NCBI RefSeq assembly: GCF_013426915.1
Contig: NZ_AP023179.1
Location: 2,542,001 to 2,606,000, forward strand
DNA from: Paraburkholderia sp. PGU19
Lineage (GTDB): Bacteria > Pseudomonadota > Gammaproteobacteria > Burkholderiales > Burkholderiaceae
DNA length: 64,000 bases
Direction: 5' to 3'
Made by a program: the position numbers and the translations under genes. Shown here in pieces: positions 1 to 9,832 of this stretch; positions within the stretch are counted from its first letter, which is position 1; every line of letters starts with the position of its first letter. The notes below the pieces were generated by a model. It did no database searches, was not told the origin of the DNA, and worked only from the letters and a program-made list of their open reading frames with translations.

Positions 1-89
1 AGATCCATGTGTATTTTCCTGTTGTCGTGCGCGCAATGAGCGGGACATGCCTGCGCGTTGCGCCCGGGGTGGTCGGTCAACTGTCCCCT

Positions 90-104
90 GATTCTAGAAG
101 AATC
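90..104. promoter_or_regulatory. Small palindrome upstream of upp
   Basis: Perfect 6-bp inverted repeat GATTCT-AGA-AGAATC about 180 bases upstream of upp. It could be an operator, but no family is recognised. The rest of bases 1-282 shows no convincing coding frame and no promoter with a good -35/-10 pair. Confidence 0.2.
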
Positions 105-282
105 GACGCGGCGTTGCCGGACGTCGCTGATATACCTTTCATCAGCCTCCCGTCTTTTTGCGCTGGCGTTCCGGTAAACTCGCGCCTATGGCGCCACCGT
201 TCGCCGCCGCCCGACGCGGGCTGCGCGAGCGCCGCGCCAACCTATCGTCAGCCAGCTCAACTTCGCCGCGAGGCGCCCCGTC

Positions 283-933
283 ATGACTCAGGACAGCCGT
301 TTTCCCAATCTTTTCATCCTCGATCACCCGCTGATCCAGCACAAGCTGTCGCACATGCGCGACCGCGACACGTCCACGCGGACGTTCCGCGAACTGCTGC
401 GCGAGATCACGCTGCTGATGGGCTACGAAATCACCCGCAACCTGCCGATGACGACTCGTCGCGTGAGCACGCCGCTCGTCGATATCGACGCGCCTGTGAT
501 TGCTGGCAAGAAGCTTGCAATCGTGCCCGTGCTGCGCGCGGGTGTTGGCATGTCGGACGGGCTGCTGGAACTGATTCCGTCGGCGCGGGTCGGGCATATT
601 GGGGTGTATCGCGATGATGATCATCGGCCCGTCGAGTATCTGGTGCGGTTGCCGGATCTCGAGGATCGTATTTTTATTCTTTGTGATCCGATGGTCGCGA
701 CGGGGTATTCGGCTGTGCATGCTATCGATGTGCTGAAGCGACGCGGTGTCGCGGGGGAGAATATCTCGTTCCTCGCGCTTGTTGCTGCGCCTGAAGGCGT
801 GCAGGTGTTTCAGGATGCTCATCCTGACGTGAAGCTGTACGTTGCTTCGCTCGATTTGCATCTGAATGAGCATGCTTACATTATTCCTGGGCTTGGGGAT
901 GCTGGGGATCGGTTGTTCGGGACGAAGAACTAG
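283..933 (+). CDS. upp: Uracil phosphoribosyltransferase
   Basis: Cytosolic pyrimidine salvage enzyme that makes UMP and PPi from uracil and PRPP. The 216-residue product has the normal length for the family. It carries the N-terminal [13 protein letters not shown] segment and the PRPP-binding loop in [21 protein letters not shown] near residue 140, and ends with the family-typical [15 protein letters not shown] tail. The ATG lies a few bases after a GAGG-like ribosome binding site. It appears monocistronic, because a long palindromic repeat separates it from yebC. No defects are seen. Confidence 0.97.
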   Translation: MTQDSRFPNLFILDHPLIQHKLSHMRDRDTSTRTFRELLREITLLMGYEITRNLPMTTRRVSTPLVDIDAPVIAGKKLAIVPVLRAGVGMSDGLLELIPSARVGHIGVYRDDDHRPVEYLVRLPDLEDRIFILCDPMVATGYSAVHAIDVLKRRGVAGENISFLALVAAPEGVQVFQDAHPDVKLYVASLDLHLNEHAYIIPGLGDAGDRLFGTKN

Positions 934-1021
934 TTTTTTGCCCTTCGGGCCGTTCTTGGGTTTGCCGTGGCGTTCGCGGTTTGACTTCGTGGCGTGGCCG
1001 GTTTGTTTTGCTTGTGCTTGC

Positions 1022-1201
1022 GCTGGCATCCGCGTTTCGTTATCTGGCTTCATGCGTCGCCCCTGTGCATTTGCCTTTCGCTGGCATCCGCGATTCGTTA
1101 GCGTGCTTCACGCGTCGCCCCTGTGCGGGGCGACGCGTGAAGCACGAAGGCATAGCGCGGATGCCAGCGCAAAGGCCCAAAAAACCAAACCGGATGCCAG
1201 C
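1022..1201. repeat. Nested palindromic intergenic repeat (REP-like)
   Basis: The core is a perfect 20-bp inverted repeat, 1102-1121 against 1127-1146, around a 5-base TGTGC loop. It is flanked by GCTGGCATCCGCG at 1022-1034 and 1080-1092 and by the inverted copies CGCGGATGCCAGC at 1156-1168 and a shorter one at 1190-1201, so a second pair of arms encloses the first. The left half is also a tandem duplication with a period of 58 bases, in which the CGTCGCCCCTGTGC segment recurs. Frames that stay open here on both strands encode near-identical peptides because of this symmetry and are not genes. The rest of the 934-1542 gap holds a possible -10 element (GATAAAAT near 1289) upstream of yebC. Confidence 0.85.
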
Positions 1202-1542
1202 GCAAAGCCGAAGCAAACCACCCAGCGTCGCAGACAAAACCAAAAACCAAAACCAAACCCCATGGCCCCTGCGGCCACCCCCTCCCATGATAAAATCTCG
1301 GTCTGCCCACCGAACGGGCGGCACACCCACCACCGGCATTGCGATGGCCGATTCCGTCGATCTTAAGACGTTTGCGCGGCGTCCTTCCCGGCACACCACC
1401 GCCGAACAGGCGCGCAAGCCACAGCATTCCAGGGTGCGACCAGACTGACATCGGGGCGCGAGCGCACATCCGCCACGCCCGACAAACGCAACGACAATTG
1501 CACAATGCGTGCGCCCCGCTGGCGCGCGCGACGGAGAAAGGT

Positions 1543-2271
1543 ATGGCGGGTCATTCGAAATGGGCCAACATCAAGCATAAGAAAGCAGCGGCCGATGCCA
1601 AGAAGGGCAAGGTCTGGACGCGGCTCATCAAGGAAATCCAGGTCGCGGCCCGCATGGGCGGCGGCGACATCGACTCGAACCCGCGTCTGCGGCTCGCCGT
1701 CGACAAGGCGTACGACGCCAACATGCCGAAAGACAACATCAACCGCGCCATCCAGCGCGGCGTCGGCGGTGTAGATGGCGCGAACTACGAAGAAATCCGC
1801 TACGAAGGCTACGGCATCGGCGGCGCCGCCGTCATCGTCGACACGATGACGGACAACCGCACCCGCACCGTCGCGGAAGTGCGCCACGCGTTCTCGAAGT
1901 TCGGCGGCAACATGGGCACGGACGGCTCGGTGTCGTTCATGTTCGATCACGTCGGCCAGTTCCTGTTCGCGCCCGGCACGCCCGAAGACAAGCTGATGGA
2001 AGCCGCCCTCGAAGCGGGCGCCGACGACGTCGTCACGAACGACGACGGCAGCATCGAAGTGGTCTGCCCGCCGAATGACTTCCCGAAGGTCAAGTCCGCG
2101 CTCGAAGCCGCCGGCTTCAAGGCGGAAGTCGCGGAAGTGACAATGAAGCCGCAAACGGAAGTCGAATTCACGGGCGACGACGCCGTCAAGATGCAAAAGT
2201 TGCTCGACGCGCTTGAGAATCTGGACGACGTGCAAGAGGTCTACACGAACGCGGCCATCGCCGACGAGTGA
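1543..2271 (+). CDS. yebC: YebC/PmpR family DNA-binding regulatory protein
   Basis: Member of the YebC/TACO1 family. Members have been described as transcriptional regulators and, more recently, as translation factors for proline-rich stretches. The 242-residue product begins [18 protein letters not shown], the family signature, which fixes the start at the internal ATG after a GGAGAAAGG-like ribosome binding site. Family blocks [17 protein letters not shown] and [11 protein letters not shown] follow, with an acidic C-terminus. Upstream is the palindromic repeat and downstream, after 273 bases, purD. Confidence 0.96.
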   Translation: MAGHSKWANIKHKKAAADAKKGKVWTRLIKEIQVAARMGGGDIDSNPRLRLAVDKAYDANMPKDNINRAIQRGVGGVDGANYEEIRYEGYGIGGAAVIVDTMTDNRTRTVAEVRHAFSKFGGNMGTDGSVSFMFDHVGQFLFAPGTPEDKLMEAALEAGADDVVTNDDGSIEVVCPPNDFPKVKSALEAAGFKAEVAEVTMKPQTEVEFTGDDAVKMQKLLDALENLDDVQEVYTNAAIADE

Positions 2272-2544
2272 GGCGGCAAGTGAGCGCGCCGCCCCGATCA
2301 GGGTTCCCGTCCCGGTTCCCAACAATGACGGGCAGTCGCTGCGCTCCTTCCAGCGCTCGCCGCGCGGGCGTTCGGGCATTGACACGGGCGCGTCGTTCGC
2401 CGCGTATTTCTCTGCTTTTCCCGCCACATGGCCCAGCTTTGTGGCCTGTCTCACAGGCAACGCGTTCGCGTTGTGCGAAGGTAGATATCCACGGCTCGCG
2501 CCACTGCGCGGGCCGTTCATGGTTTTTAGCATTCGGGGAATCAC

Positions 2545-3828
2545 ATGAAGTTACTCGTCGTCGGTTCCGGCGGTCGCGAGCATGCGCTCGCATGGAAGCT
2601 CGCGCAGTCGCCACGCGTGCAGCTCGTCTATGTCGCGCCTGGCAACGGCGGCACCGCGCAGGACGACCGTCTGCTCAACATCGGCATCACCGATCCGAGC
2701 GCGCTCGCCGACTTCGTCGAGAAAGAGCAGATCGCGTTCACGCTGGTCGGCCCGGAGCAGCCGCTCGCGGCGGGCATCGTCAATATCTTCCGCGCGCGCG
2801 GCCTGAAAATCTTCGGCCCGACGAAGGAAGCGGCGCAGCTCGAAAGCTCGAAGGACTTCGCGAAGGCGTTCATGAAGCGCCACGCGATCCCGACAGCGGA
2901 ATACGAGACCTTCTCGGACGTGGCTGCCGCGCACGCCTACATCGACGCGAAGGGCGCGCCCATCGTCATCAAGGCCGACGGCCTTGCGGCCGGCAAGGGC
3001 GTGGTCGTCGCACAGACGCTCGAAGAAGCGCACCACGCCGTCGACATGATGCTGTCGGACAACAAGCTCGGCGATGCGGGCGCGCGCGTCGTGATCGAAG
3101 AGTTCCTTGCCGGCGAAGAAGCCAGCTTCATTGTGATGGTGGACGGCATCAACGTGCTGGCGCTGGCGTCGAGCCAGGACCACAAGCGGCTGCTGGACGG
3201 CGATCAGGGCCCGAACACGGGCGGCATGGGCGCCTACTCGCCCGCGCCCATCGTCACGCCGCAGTTGCACGCGCGCGTGATGCGCGAAATCATCCTGCCG
3301 ACCGTGCGCGGCATGGAGAAGGAAGGCATCCGCTTCACCGGCTTCCTGTACGCCGGCCTGATGATCGACGCGCAAGGCAACCCGAAAACGCTCGAGTTCA
3401 ACTGCCGGATGGGCGACCCGGAAACGCAGCCGATCATGGCGCGCCTGAAGGGCGACTTCTCGAAGGTCGTCGAGCAGGCGATCGCGGGCACGCTGGATAC
3501 GGTGGAACTGGAATGGGACCGCCGCACGGCGCTGGGCGTGGTGCTGGCCGCGCACAACTATCCGGAAGCGCCGCGCAAGGGCGACTTCATCAGCGGCATT
3601 CCTGTCGAGACGGCGGACGCCGTGACGTTCCATGCGGGCACGGCGCTGGCGGACGGCAAGCTGACGACGACGGGCGGACGCGTGCTGTGCGTCGTCGGAC
3701 TGGCCGACTCGGTGCGCAGCGCGCAATCGGTCGCGTATGAGGCGATCAACCATATTTCGTTCGACGGCATGCAGTATCGCCGCGACATCGGTTATCGCGC
3801 GGCCAACCGCAAGCACAGCCATAGCTGA
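2545..3828 (+). CDS. purD: Phosphoribosylamine--glycine ligase
   Basis: GARS, the second step of de novo purine synthesis: phosphoribosylamine + glycine + ATP gives GAR. The 427-residue product starts [19 protein letters not shown], the N-domain dinucleotide-like loop. The ATP-grasp segment includes [17 protein letters not shown] (about residues 140-156) and the metal-binding [13 protein letters not shown] (about 282-294). The ATG follows GGGGAATCAC, a reasonable ribosome binding site. The C-terminal tail [11 protein letters not shown] is slightly longer than usual. It stands between yebC and hemF on the same strand, with about 275-base gaps on both sides, so it is probably transcribed on its own. 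Confidence 0.98.
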   Translation: MKLLVVGSGGREHALAWKLAQSPRVQLVYVAPGNGGTAQDDRLLNIGITDPSALADFVEKEQIAFTLVGPEQPLAAGIVNIFRARGLKIFGPTKEAAQLESSKDFAKAFMKRHAIPTAEYETFSDVAAAHAYIDAKGAPIVIKADGLAAGKGVVVAQTLEEAHHAVDMMLSDNKLGDAGARVVIEEFLAGEEASFIVMVDGINVLALASSQDHKRLLDGDQGPNTGGMGAYSPAPIVTPQLHARVMREIILPTVRGMEKEGIRFTGFLYAGLMIDAQGNPKTLEFNCRMGDPETQPIMARLKGDFSKVVEQAIAGTLDTVELEWDRRTALGVVLAAHNYPEAPRKGDFISGIPVETADAVTFHAGTALADGKLTTTGGRVLCVVGLADSVRSAQSVAYEAINHISFDGMQYRRDIGYRAANRKHSHS

Positions 3829-4106
3829 CGCTCTCCACGCAAAAGCACTCCCGGCGCGGCGATCGGGCACTTGCCCCGGACACGCGACACGGCCCTCTGG
3901 GGCCAGTTGACCGCGCCGGCGCTACACTTGGGTTTGCCGGCAGAGGTTTGCGACTGCGGGCAGCGAAGTGCGCCCGGCCGCTGGCGGGCGACGGCAACCG
4001 TCACGACGGAAGCCGCGAACCTCCCCGCTGCCATCGCTTCGCGCCCAACCTGTCCTATCGAGACCCGACCGCGCCAGCGTTCCGAACCTGCCGCGCCCCA
4101 CACACC

Positions 4107-5039
4107 ATGACCGATTCGATTCACGACGCCCACGATACCCAGACAGTCCGCAGCTGGATGCAAGGCCTGCAGACGCGGATCGCCGACGCGCTCGGCGCAT
4201 TCGACGGCACGCCGCTCGCCACCGACAGCTGGCAGCGCGCGCCCGGCGAAAAGCTGCGCGGCGGCGGCTGCACGCGCATTCTGGAAGACGGCCAGTTCTT
4301 CGAGCGCGCGGGCATCGGCTTCTCGGATGTGCAGGGCGACGCACTGCCCGGCTCCGCCAGTGCGCTGCGCCCGCAACTGGCGGGACGTGGATTCGAGGCG
4401 ATGGGCGTCTCGCTGGTGCTGCATCCGCGCAACCCGTACTGCCCGACCGTCCACATGAACGTGCGGCTGCTCGTCGCGACGAAAGCCGGCGAAGCGCCCG
4501 TGTTCTGGTTCGGCGGCGGCATGGATCTGACGCCCTACTACGGTTTTGAAGAGGACGCGCAGCATTTTCATCGCGTCTGCCGCGACGCGCTGCAACCGTA
4601 TGGCGACGATCTCTACCCGCGCTTCAAGCGCTGGTGCGACGACTATTTCTTCCTGAAGCACCGCAACGAGCCGCGCGGCATCGGCGGGATTTTCTTCGAC
4701 GACTACGCGGAGCCCGGCTTCGAGCAGTCGTTTGCGATGGTCAAGAGTGTCGGCGATGCGTTTCTGGACGCGTATCTGCCCATCATCGAAAAACGCCGCG
4801 ACATGCCATACGGCGAAGCCCAGCGCGACTTCCAGGCCTACCGGCGCGGACGGTATGTCGAGTTCAACCTCGTCTTCGACCGTGGCACACTGTTCGGGCT
4901 GCAAAGCGGCGGCCGCACGGAATCGATCCTGATGTCGATGCCGCCTGTCGTAAACTGGCGCTACAACTGGCAGCCCGAGCCGGGCACGCCGGAAGCGCGC
5001 CTGACCAGCGACTTTCTCGTGCCGCGCGAGTGGGTCTGA
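4107..5039 (+). CDS. hemF: Oxygen-dependent coproporphyrinogen III oxidase
   Basis: Aerobic haem pathway enzyme that converts coproporphyrinogen III to protoporphyrinogen IX in the cytosol. The start is set at [10 protein letters not shown], giving 310 residues, normal for the family. Family blocks are [20 protein letters not shown], the segment [16 protein letters not shown], and the region around [20 protein letters not shown]. The C-terminus [20 protein letters not shown] is intact. It is the first gene of a same-strand run into nadD, rsfS, rlmH, maf and rng. Confidence 0.97.
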   Translation: MTDSIHDAHDTQTVRSWMQGLQTRIADALGAFDGTPLATDSWQRAPGEKLRGGGCTRILEDGQFFERAGIGFSDVQGDALPGSASALRPQLAGRGFEAMGVSLVLHPRNPYCPTVHMNVRLLVATKAGEAPVFWFGGGMDLTPYYGFEEDAQHFHRVCRDALQPYGDDLYPRFKRWCDDYFFLKHRNEPRGIGGIFFDDYAEPGFEQSFAMVKSVGDAFLDAYLPIIEKRRDMPYGEAQRDFQAYRRGRYVEFNLVFDRGTLFGLQSGGRTESILMSMPPVVNWRYNWQPEPGTPEARLTSDFLVPREWV

Positions 5040-5090
5040 CGCGCTCCGCCGCGCGCTACCCGCTTCTACTGACAGGCAAAGGAACCGCAA

Positions 5091-5831
5091 CTGAATCCGA
5101 CCGCTCAATCCGTCGCACCTCAACGGGCATCGCGCCGACGCATCGGCATACTCGGCGGCACGTTCGACCCGATCCACGACGGCCATCTCGCGCTCGCGCG
5201 ACGTTTCGCCGAGGCGCTCGATCTGACCGAACTCGTTCTGATGCCGGCTGGCCAGCCGTGGCAGAAGGCGGACGTATCGGCGGCCGAAGACCGGCTCGCG
5301 ATGACGCGCGCGGCCGCCGCGTCGCTGACCCTGCCGGGCACGAGGGTCAGTGTCGCCACGGATGAAATCGAGCACGATGGCCCTACTTATACGGTCGAAA
5401 CACTGCGGCGCTGGCGCGAACGCGAAGGCGCCGACGCATCGATCTCGCTTCTGATCGGCGCCGACCAGCTCGTGCGGCTCGACACTTGGCGCGACTGGCA
5501 GCGCCTGTTCGACTATGCGCATATCGCCGCCGCGACACGCCCGGGCTTCGACGTAACGGCCGTGCCGGCCCCCGTCGCGGCAGCCATCGCGCAGCGCGCG
5601 GCGCAAGCCGGCACGCTGCAGGCAACACCCGCCGGGCATTTGCTGATCGACACGTCGCTTGCGTTCGACGTGTCGGCCACCGACATCCGCGCGCACCTGC
5701 GCGCGTGGTTCGAAAACGATGCGGACGCCTCTGCAAGCGGCGCTGCCGCCCACGGCCAGTCCGCACCAAATCACGTCCCCACTGCTGTGTGGGACTATAT
5801 TGTTCAACATCACCTGTACCAACACCGGTAA
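5091..5831 (+). CDS. nadD: Nicotinate-nucleotide adenylyltransferase, apparent CTG start
   Basis: Converts nicotinate mononucleotide and ATP to deamido-NAD in NAD synthesis. The nucleotidyltransferase signature [18 protein letters not shown] and the second motif [11 protein letters not shown] are both present. The frame is closed upstream by TGA at 5070-5072, and between that stop and the signature there is no ATG, GTG or TTG. A CTG at 5091 sits 6 bases after AAAGGAA (5078-5084), so it is the most likely initiation codon and gives 246 residues. A start at the first downstream ATG (5241) would delete the catalytic motif. The stop lies two bases before rsfS, so the two are probably cotranscribed. 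Confidence 0.9.
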   Translation: MNPTAQSVAPQRASRRRIGILGGTFDPIHDGHLALARRFAEALDLTELVLMPAGQPWQKADVSAAEDRLAMTRAAAASLTLPGTRVSVATDEIEHDGPTYTVETLRRWREREGADASISLLIGADQLVRLDTWRDWQRLFDYAHIAAATRPGFDVTAVPAPVAAAIAQRAAQAGTLQATPAGHLLIDTSLAFDVSATDIRAHLRAWFENDADASASGAAAHGQSAPNHVPTAVWDYIVQHHLYQHR

Positions 5832-5833
5832 CC

Positions 5834-6292
5834 ATGGATATACGCAAGCTGCAACGCGCGATCGTCGACGGACTCGAAGACGTCAAGGCGCAAGACATCA
5901 GGGTGTTCAACACCAGCCACCTCACCGAACTGTTCGACCGCGTCATCGTCGCGAGCGGCACGTCGAACCGCCAGACCAAGGCGCTCGCGTCCAGCGTGCG
6001 CGAAAAGGTCAAGGAAGCAGGCGGCGACATCATCAGCACCGAGGGAGAAGACATCGGCGAATGGGTGCTGGTCGACTGTGGCGACGCCGTCGTGCACATC
6101 CTTCAGCCGGCCCTGCGCCAGTACTACAACCTCGAAGAGATCTGGGGCGACAAGCCGGTGCGCGTGAAGCTGTCGACGCCGAACCCGTTCGGCGGCGCGC
6201 GCCCGTCCGAGCCGCTCGACGACGAGGACGAAGAGGAAGAAGCACCCGTCGCGCGTCCCGCACGCAAGGCACCTGCCCGCCGCCGCTCGTGA
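5834..6292 (+). CDS. rsfS: Ribosomal silencing factor RsfS
   Basis: DUF143/RsfS protein that binds ribosomal protein uL14 and blocks subunit joining in starvation. The product starts MDIRKLQRAIVDGLEDVKA and carries the family core from DRVIVASGTSNRQTKALA to GDAVVHILQPALRQYYNLEE. The 152-residue length exceeds that of short homologues because of a C-terminal tail: an acidic run DDEDEEEEA, then a basic end ARPARKAPARRRS. It starts 2 bases after the nadD stop, the classical nadD-rsfS pairing. Confidence 0.96.
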   Translation: MDIRKLQRAIVDGLEDVKAQDIRVFNTSHLTELFDRVIVASGTSNRQTKALASSVREKVKEAGGDIISTEGEDIGEWVLVDCGDAVVHILQPALRQYYNLEEIWGDKPVRVKLSTPNPFGGARPSEPLDDEDEEEEAPVARPARKAPARRRS

Positions 6293-6362
6293 GCGTGCCG
6301 CTGTCCACGACAATGTTGGCGCCTGCCGCCAGGGGCGGCGCTGACCGGACGCGAGGCTGACG

Positions 6363-6833
6363 ATGAAACTGCATATCGTCGCGGTTGGTCACAAGATGCC
6401 GGACTGGATCGCCACGGGCTTCGACGAGTACGCGAAGCGCATGCCGCCCGAGCTGCGGATCGAACTGCGCGAACTCAAGCCCGAGCAACGTTCGTCGGGC
6501 CGCTCCGCGGAAAGCGTGATGGCCGCCGAGCGCCAGAAGATCGAAGCCGCGTTGCCGAAGAACGCGCGCATCGTCGCGCTCGATGAACGCGGCAAGGACT
6601 GGACCACGATGCAGCTCGCCAACGCCCTACCCTCGTGGCAACAGGACGGGCGCGACGTTGCGTTTCTGATCGGCGGAGCGGACGGGCTCGACCCCGAACT
6701 GAAGGCGCGCGCGGACATGCTGCTGCGCCTGTCGAGCCTCACGCTGCCGCACGCGATGGTGCGTGTGCTGCTTGCCGAGCAACTGTATCGCGCGTGGACC
6801 ATCACGCAGAATCATCCGTATCATCGGGCCTGA
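6363..6833 (+). CDS. rlmH: 23S rRNA (pseudouridine1915-N3)-methyltransferase
   Basis: SPOUT-class SAM-dependent methyltransferase that acts on pseudouridine 1915 in helix 69 of 23S rRNA. The 156-residue product has the family start [16 protein letters not shown], the SAM-knot segment [18 protein letters not shown], and the diagnostic C-terminus [19 protein letters not shown]. It is separated from rsfS by 70 bases and follows the common order nadD-rsfS-rlmH-maf. Confidence 0.97.
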   Translation: MKLHIVAVGHKMPDWIATGFDEYAKRMPPELRIELRELKPEQRSSGRSAESVMAAERQKIEAALPKNARIVALDERGKDWTTMQLANALPSWQQDGRDVAFLIGGADGLDPELKARADMLLRLSSLTLPHAMVRVLLAEQLYRAWTITQNHPYHRA

Positions 6834-6879
6834 ACTCCGGGTCTGAACACACCTTCATCTTCCGGCTGTCCCTCACCGT

Positions 6880-6909
6880 GCACAACCTGGCCGAATGGCC
6901 AGGTTGTGC
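6880..6909. other. Perfect 13-bp stem-loop between rlmH and maf
   Basis: GCACAACCTGGCC, loop GAAT, then the exact complement. No T run follows on either strand, so it is not a canonical rho-independent terminator. It may act as a pause site, processing site or transcript-end stabiliser between rlmH and maf. Confidence 0.5.
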
Positions 6910-6992
6910 CGTCTGTGCCATCTGTTACGCTCAACGCTTTCGTCGGCTTGCGCCTTTGCCGAGCCGCGTCTCCCGTTTCTTGAAGCCGATCC

Positions 6993-7619
6993 ATGTCCAA
7001 TCAGTCCGCTGTCTTTCCGTTCGTCTATCTCGCGTCGCAAAGCCCGCGCCGCCAGGAGTTGCTCACGCAACTGGGCGTGCGCTTCGAACTGCTGCTGCCG
7101 CGCCCCGATGAAGACGCTGAAGCACTCGAAGCCGAGTTGCCCGGCGAGCGCGCGCACGACTACGTGATGCGCGTGTGCATCGCGAAAGCGCATGCGGCGC
7201 GCGCGCGGCTCGTCGCGGGCGGCCACGCGAATGCGCCCATTCTGGTTGCCGACACAACCGTCACGATCGACGATGCGATTCTCGGCAAGCCGATCGATGC
7301 AGACGACGCCGTCGCCATGCTCATGCGGCTCGCGGGCCGCGATCATGAAGTGCTGACCTCCGTGGCCGTCGTCGATGCACATGGCGAATTGCTCGCGCCC
7401 GCGCTATCGGTATCGCGAGTGCGCTTTGCTGCAGTGCAAATCGACGCACTGCGCCGCTACGCAGCAAGCGGCGAGCCGCTCGGCAAGGCGGGTGCGTATG
7501 GCATTCAAGGGCGCGTGGCGGAGTTTATCGAGCATATCGACGGGTCCTATTCAGGTATCATGGGTTTGCCATTGTTTGAAACCGCTGCCCTTCTACGTGC
7601 GGCGCGCATCGACTTCTAA
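6993..7619 (+). CDS. maf: Maf family nucleotide pyrophosphatase (dTTP/UTP type)
   Basis: House-cleaning nucleoside triphosphate pyrophosphatase of the Maf/YhdE group. The N-terminus contains [18 protein letters not shown], the family phosphate-binding loop. [16 protein letters not shown] carries the catalytic acidic residue. [20 protein letters not shown] followed by MGLPLFET resembles YhdE (dTTP/UTP) more than YceF. The length is 208 residues. rng starts 9 bases downstream, so the two are almost certainly cotranscribed. Confidence 0.92.
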   Translation: MSNQSAVFPFVYLASQSPRRQELLTQLGVRFELLLPRPDEDAEALEAELPGERAHDYVMRVCIAKAHAARARLVAGGHANAPILVADTTVTIDDAILGKPIDADDAVAMLMRLAGRDHEVLTSVAVVDAHGELLAPALSVSRVRFAAVQIDALRRYAASGEPLGKAGAYGIQGRVAEFIEHIDGSYSGIMGLPLFETAALLRAARIDF

Positions 7620-7628
7620 AACAACACC

Positions 7629-9098
7629 ATGAACGAAGAAATCCTGATTAACGTTACGCCACAGGAGACGCGCGTAGCGTTGGTCCAGCAGGGCGCAGTG
7701 CAGGAGCTTCACGTCGAGCGCACGCTGTCGCGCGGGCGCGTCGGCAATGTCTATCTCGGCAAGGTAGTGCGCGTGCTGCCGGGCATGCAGTCCGCGTTTA
7801 TCGATATCGGTCTGGAACGCGCCGCGTTTCTGCACGTTGCCGATATCTGGCATCCGCGGCTCGCGGGCGAAACGCAACAGCAGGTGCCGCATCAGCCCAT
7901 TGAGAAAATCGTCTTCGAAGGGCAAACGCTGATGGTCCAGGTCGTCAAGGACCCGATCGGCACGAAAGGCGCGCGGCTGTCCACGCAGGTGAGCATTGCG
8001 GGGCGCACGCTCGTCTATCTGCCGCAGGAACCGCATATCGGCATTTCGCAAAAGATCGAAAGCGAAGCCGAGCGCGAGGCCGTGCGTGCGCGGCTGACGT
8101 CGGTGTTGCCCGTCGACGAGAAAGGCGGATACATCGTGCGCACCATCGCAGAAGACGCGACGAGCGAAGAACTGGCGGGTGACGTTGCGTATCTGCGCAA
8201 GACATGGGCGACGATACTTTCGCAGGGGCAGCGCATGCCGCCCACGAGCCTGCTTTATCAGGACTTGAATCTCGCGCAGCGCGTGCTGCGCGATTTCGTC
8301 AATGACGAGACCACGCGTATTCAGGTGGATTCGCGCGAGACGTATCAGATGCTCGCGGAATTCGCGGCCGAGTTCACGCCCGCTGTGTCGTCGAAGCTGC
8401 ATCACTACACGGGCGAGCGTCCCCTCTTCGATCTGTACAACATCGAGACGGAAATCCAGCGCGCGCTGTCAAGACGTGTTGATCTGAAGTCGGGCGGCTA
8501 TCTGGTGATCGACCAGACCGAGGCGATGACGACCATCGACGTGAACACGGGCGGCTACGTCGGCGCGCGCAACTTCGACGACACGATCTTCAAGACCAAT
8601 CTCGAAGCAGCGCATACGATCGCGCGTCAGTTGCGGCTGCGCAATCTGGGCGGCGTGATCATCATCGACTTCATCGATATGGAGAACGTCGAGCATCGCG
8701 ATCAGGTGCTCAACGAACTGAAGAAGGCACTTTCGCGCGACCGCACGCGCGTAACGGTCAACGGGTTCTCGCAGCTCGGGTTGGTCGAGATGACGAGAAA
8801 GCGCACGCGTGAGTCGCTTGCGCATGTGCTGTGCGAGCCGTGCCCTATTTGCCAGGGCAAGGGGCAGGTGAAGACGGCGCGTACCGTGTGCTATGACGTG
8901 CTGCGGGAAATTCTGCGTGAGTCGCGCCAGTTCAATCCACGTGAGTTTCGCGTGGTCGCGTCGCAGCAGGTGATCGATCTGTTTCTCGAAGAAGAATCGC
9001 AACATCTGGCCATGCTGATGGATTTCATCGGCAAGCCGGTTTCGCTGCAGGTTGAGTCGAATCTGAGTCAGGAGCAGTACGATATTGTGCTGATGTAA
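7629..9098 (+). CDS. rng: Ribonuclease G
   Basis: Endoribonuclease of the RNase E/G family, involved in 16S rRNA 5'-end maturation and mRNA decay. The 489-residue product starts MNEEILINVTPQETRVALV and has an S1-like RNA-binding region near residues 35-125. The DNase I-like catalytic segment includes DQTEAMTTIDVNTGGYVG and IIIDFIDMENVEHRDQVL. The zinc-link CEPCPICQGKG is present. No C-terminal scaffold extension is seen, which distinguishes it from RNase E. It is the last gene of the hemF-rng run. Confidence 0.96.
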   Translation: MNEEILINVTPQETRVALVQQGAVQELHVERTLSRGRVGNVYLGKVVRVLPGMQSAFIDIGLERAAFLHVADIWHPRLAGETQQQVPHQPIEKIVFEGQTLMVQVVKDPIGTKGARLSTQVSIAGRTLVYLPQEPHIGISQKIESEAEREAVRARLTSVLPVDEKGGYIVRTIAEDATSEELAGDVAYLRKTWATILSQGQRMPPTSLLYQDLNLAQRVLRDFVNDETTRIQVDSRETYQMLAEFAAEFTPAVSSKLHHYTGERPLFDLYNIETEIQRALSRRVDLKSGGYLVIDQTEAMTTIDVNTGGYVGARNFDDTIFKTNLEAAHTIARQLRLRNLGGVIIIDFIDMENVEHRDQVLNELKKALSRDRTRVTVNGFSQLGLVEMTRKRTRESLAHVLCEPCPICQGKGQVKTARTVCYDVLREILRESRQFNPREFRVVASQQVIDLFLEEESQHLAMLMDFIGKPVSLQVESNLSQEQYDIVLM

Positions 9099-9174
9099 TT
9101 CGCCCCCCTCTCCCGCGCACCTCTGATGGCACGCCGTTTGCTGTTAGAGGATCACACCGCACGCGGGAGGCGCC

Positions 9175-9363
9175 ATGCGCTCCGAACAATACGAATACAA
9201 CGACGATCAGACAGCTCTACCTAACCCCTGCTACGACGGGCTTTACCGCCAAGCGTCACGCGCGGAAAGTGCGTTACCGAAGCACTCTGCGCCAAGCCTT
9301 CTGACCTTCAGCATCGCATGGCTTTTCGGCCTCGAAGCGCTGCTTTCCGACGACGAAAACTGA
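9175..9363 (+). CDS. Small hypothetical protein
   Basis: 62-residue frame preceded by the strong ribosome binding site GGGAGGCGCC directly before the ATG. The product is not recognised. It has a polar, acidic N-terminus (MRSEQYEYNDDQ) and a hydrophobic stretch LLTFSIAWLFGLEALL near the end that could be one membrane segment. Coding status rests on the ribosome binding site and on frame isolation. Confidence 0.5.
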   Translation: MRSEQYEYNDDQTALPNPCYDGLYRQASRAESALPKHSAPSLLTFSIAWLFGLEALLSDDEN

Positions 9364-9545
9364 CTCCTCAATGCAATCCGCATCGCGAAGCCATACGAAA
9401 TTTCAATGACTTCCGTGTAGAGGTTACAGAGATTGATCGCGCGCGGTGTTCCGAAGGTGTAGGGCGCATGACGAAACCGCCCGCCGCCCTGTCCCGGCAA
9501 ATCAGCTAGACTTTCGATATGCAGTTGCAATAGACGGAGGCAGCC

Positions 9546-9716
9546 ATGGCTGAATCAATGGTTGGCATCGTGGTCGGCATTGTCGTGCTGGCGGTCATCG
9601 CGACGCTGCTGTCGCATCAGTTGCGGCGCGAGCATCACGTGCATCACATCCGCGATGGAATACCGGGCCGTTACGACGGGCATCGCTGGTGGGAGCGCCT
9701 GCGCCACCGGCACTGA
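9546..9716 (+). CDS. Small single-span membrane protein
   Basis: 56-residue frame, ATG preceded by ACGGAGGCAGCC, a good Shine-Dalgarno sequence. One N-terminal transmembrane helix (MVGIVVGIVVLAVIATLLSH) is followed by a short His/Arg-rich cytoplasmic tail (REHHVHHIRDG, then WWERLRHRH). No family is recognised. The His-rich tail could bind metal, but that is speculation. Confidence 0.5.
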   Translation: MAESMVGIVVGIVVLAVIATLLSHQLRREHHVHHIRDGIPGRYDGHRWWERLRHRH

Positions 9717-9832
9717 ATCCCCTTTCCACGCTATCTCGATAGCGCCGCGCGCTGCGGCGCACGACACACGGCAAGCGTCGACGTCGACCATCATCGTCAG
9801 GCCGCCGACGCGCCGCCCGCACGGAGGCAATC

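Noticed and set aside
934..960. Terminator directly after upp (GCCCTTCGGGC hairpin)
   Set aside because: A short hairpin is present, but the T run lies before it on the plus strand, so it does not have terminator polarity for upp.
142..1053. A 303-codon minus-strand frame across upp
   Set aside because: Antisense to upp with no domain. upp itself is certain.
866..1505. Several overlapping open frames on both strands after upp
   Set aside because: They translate the two arms of the palindromic repeat, giving mirror-like peptides. No ribosome binding site or family match.
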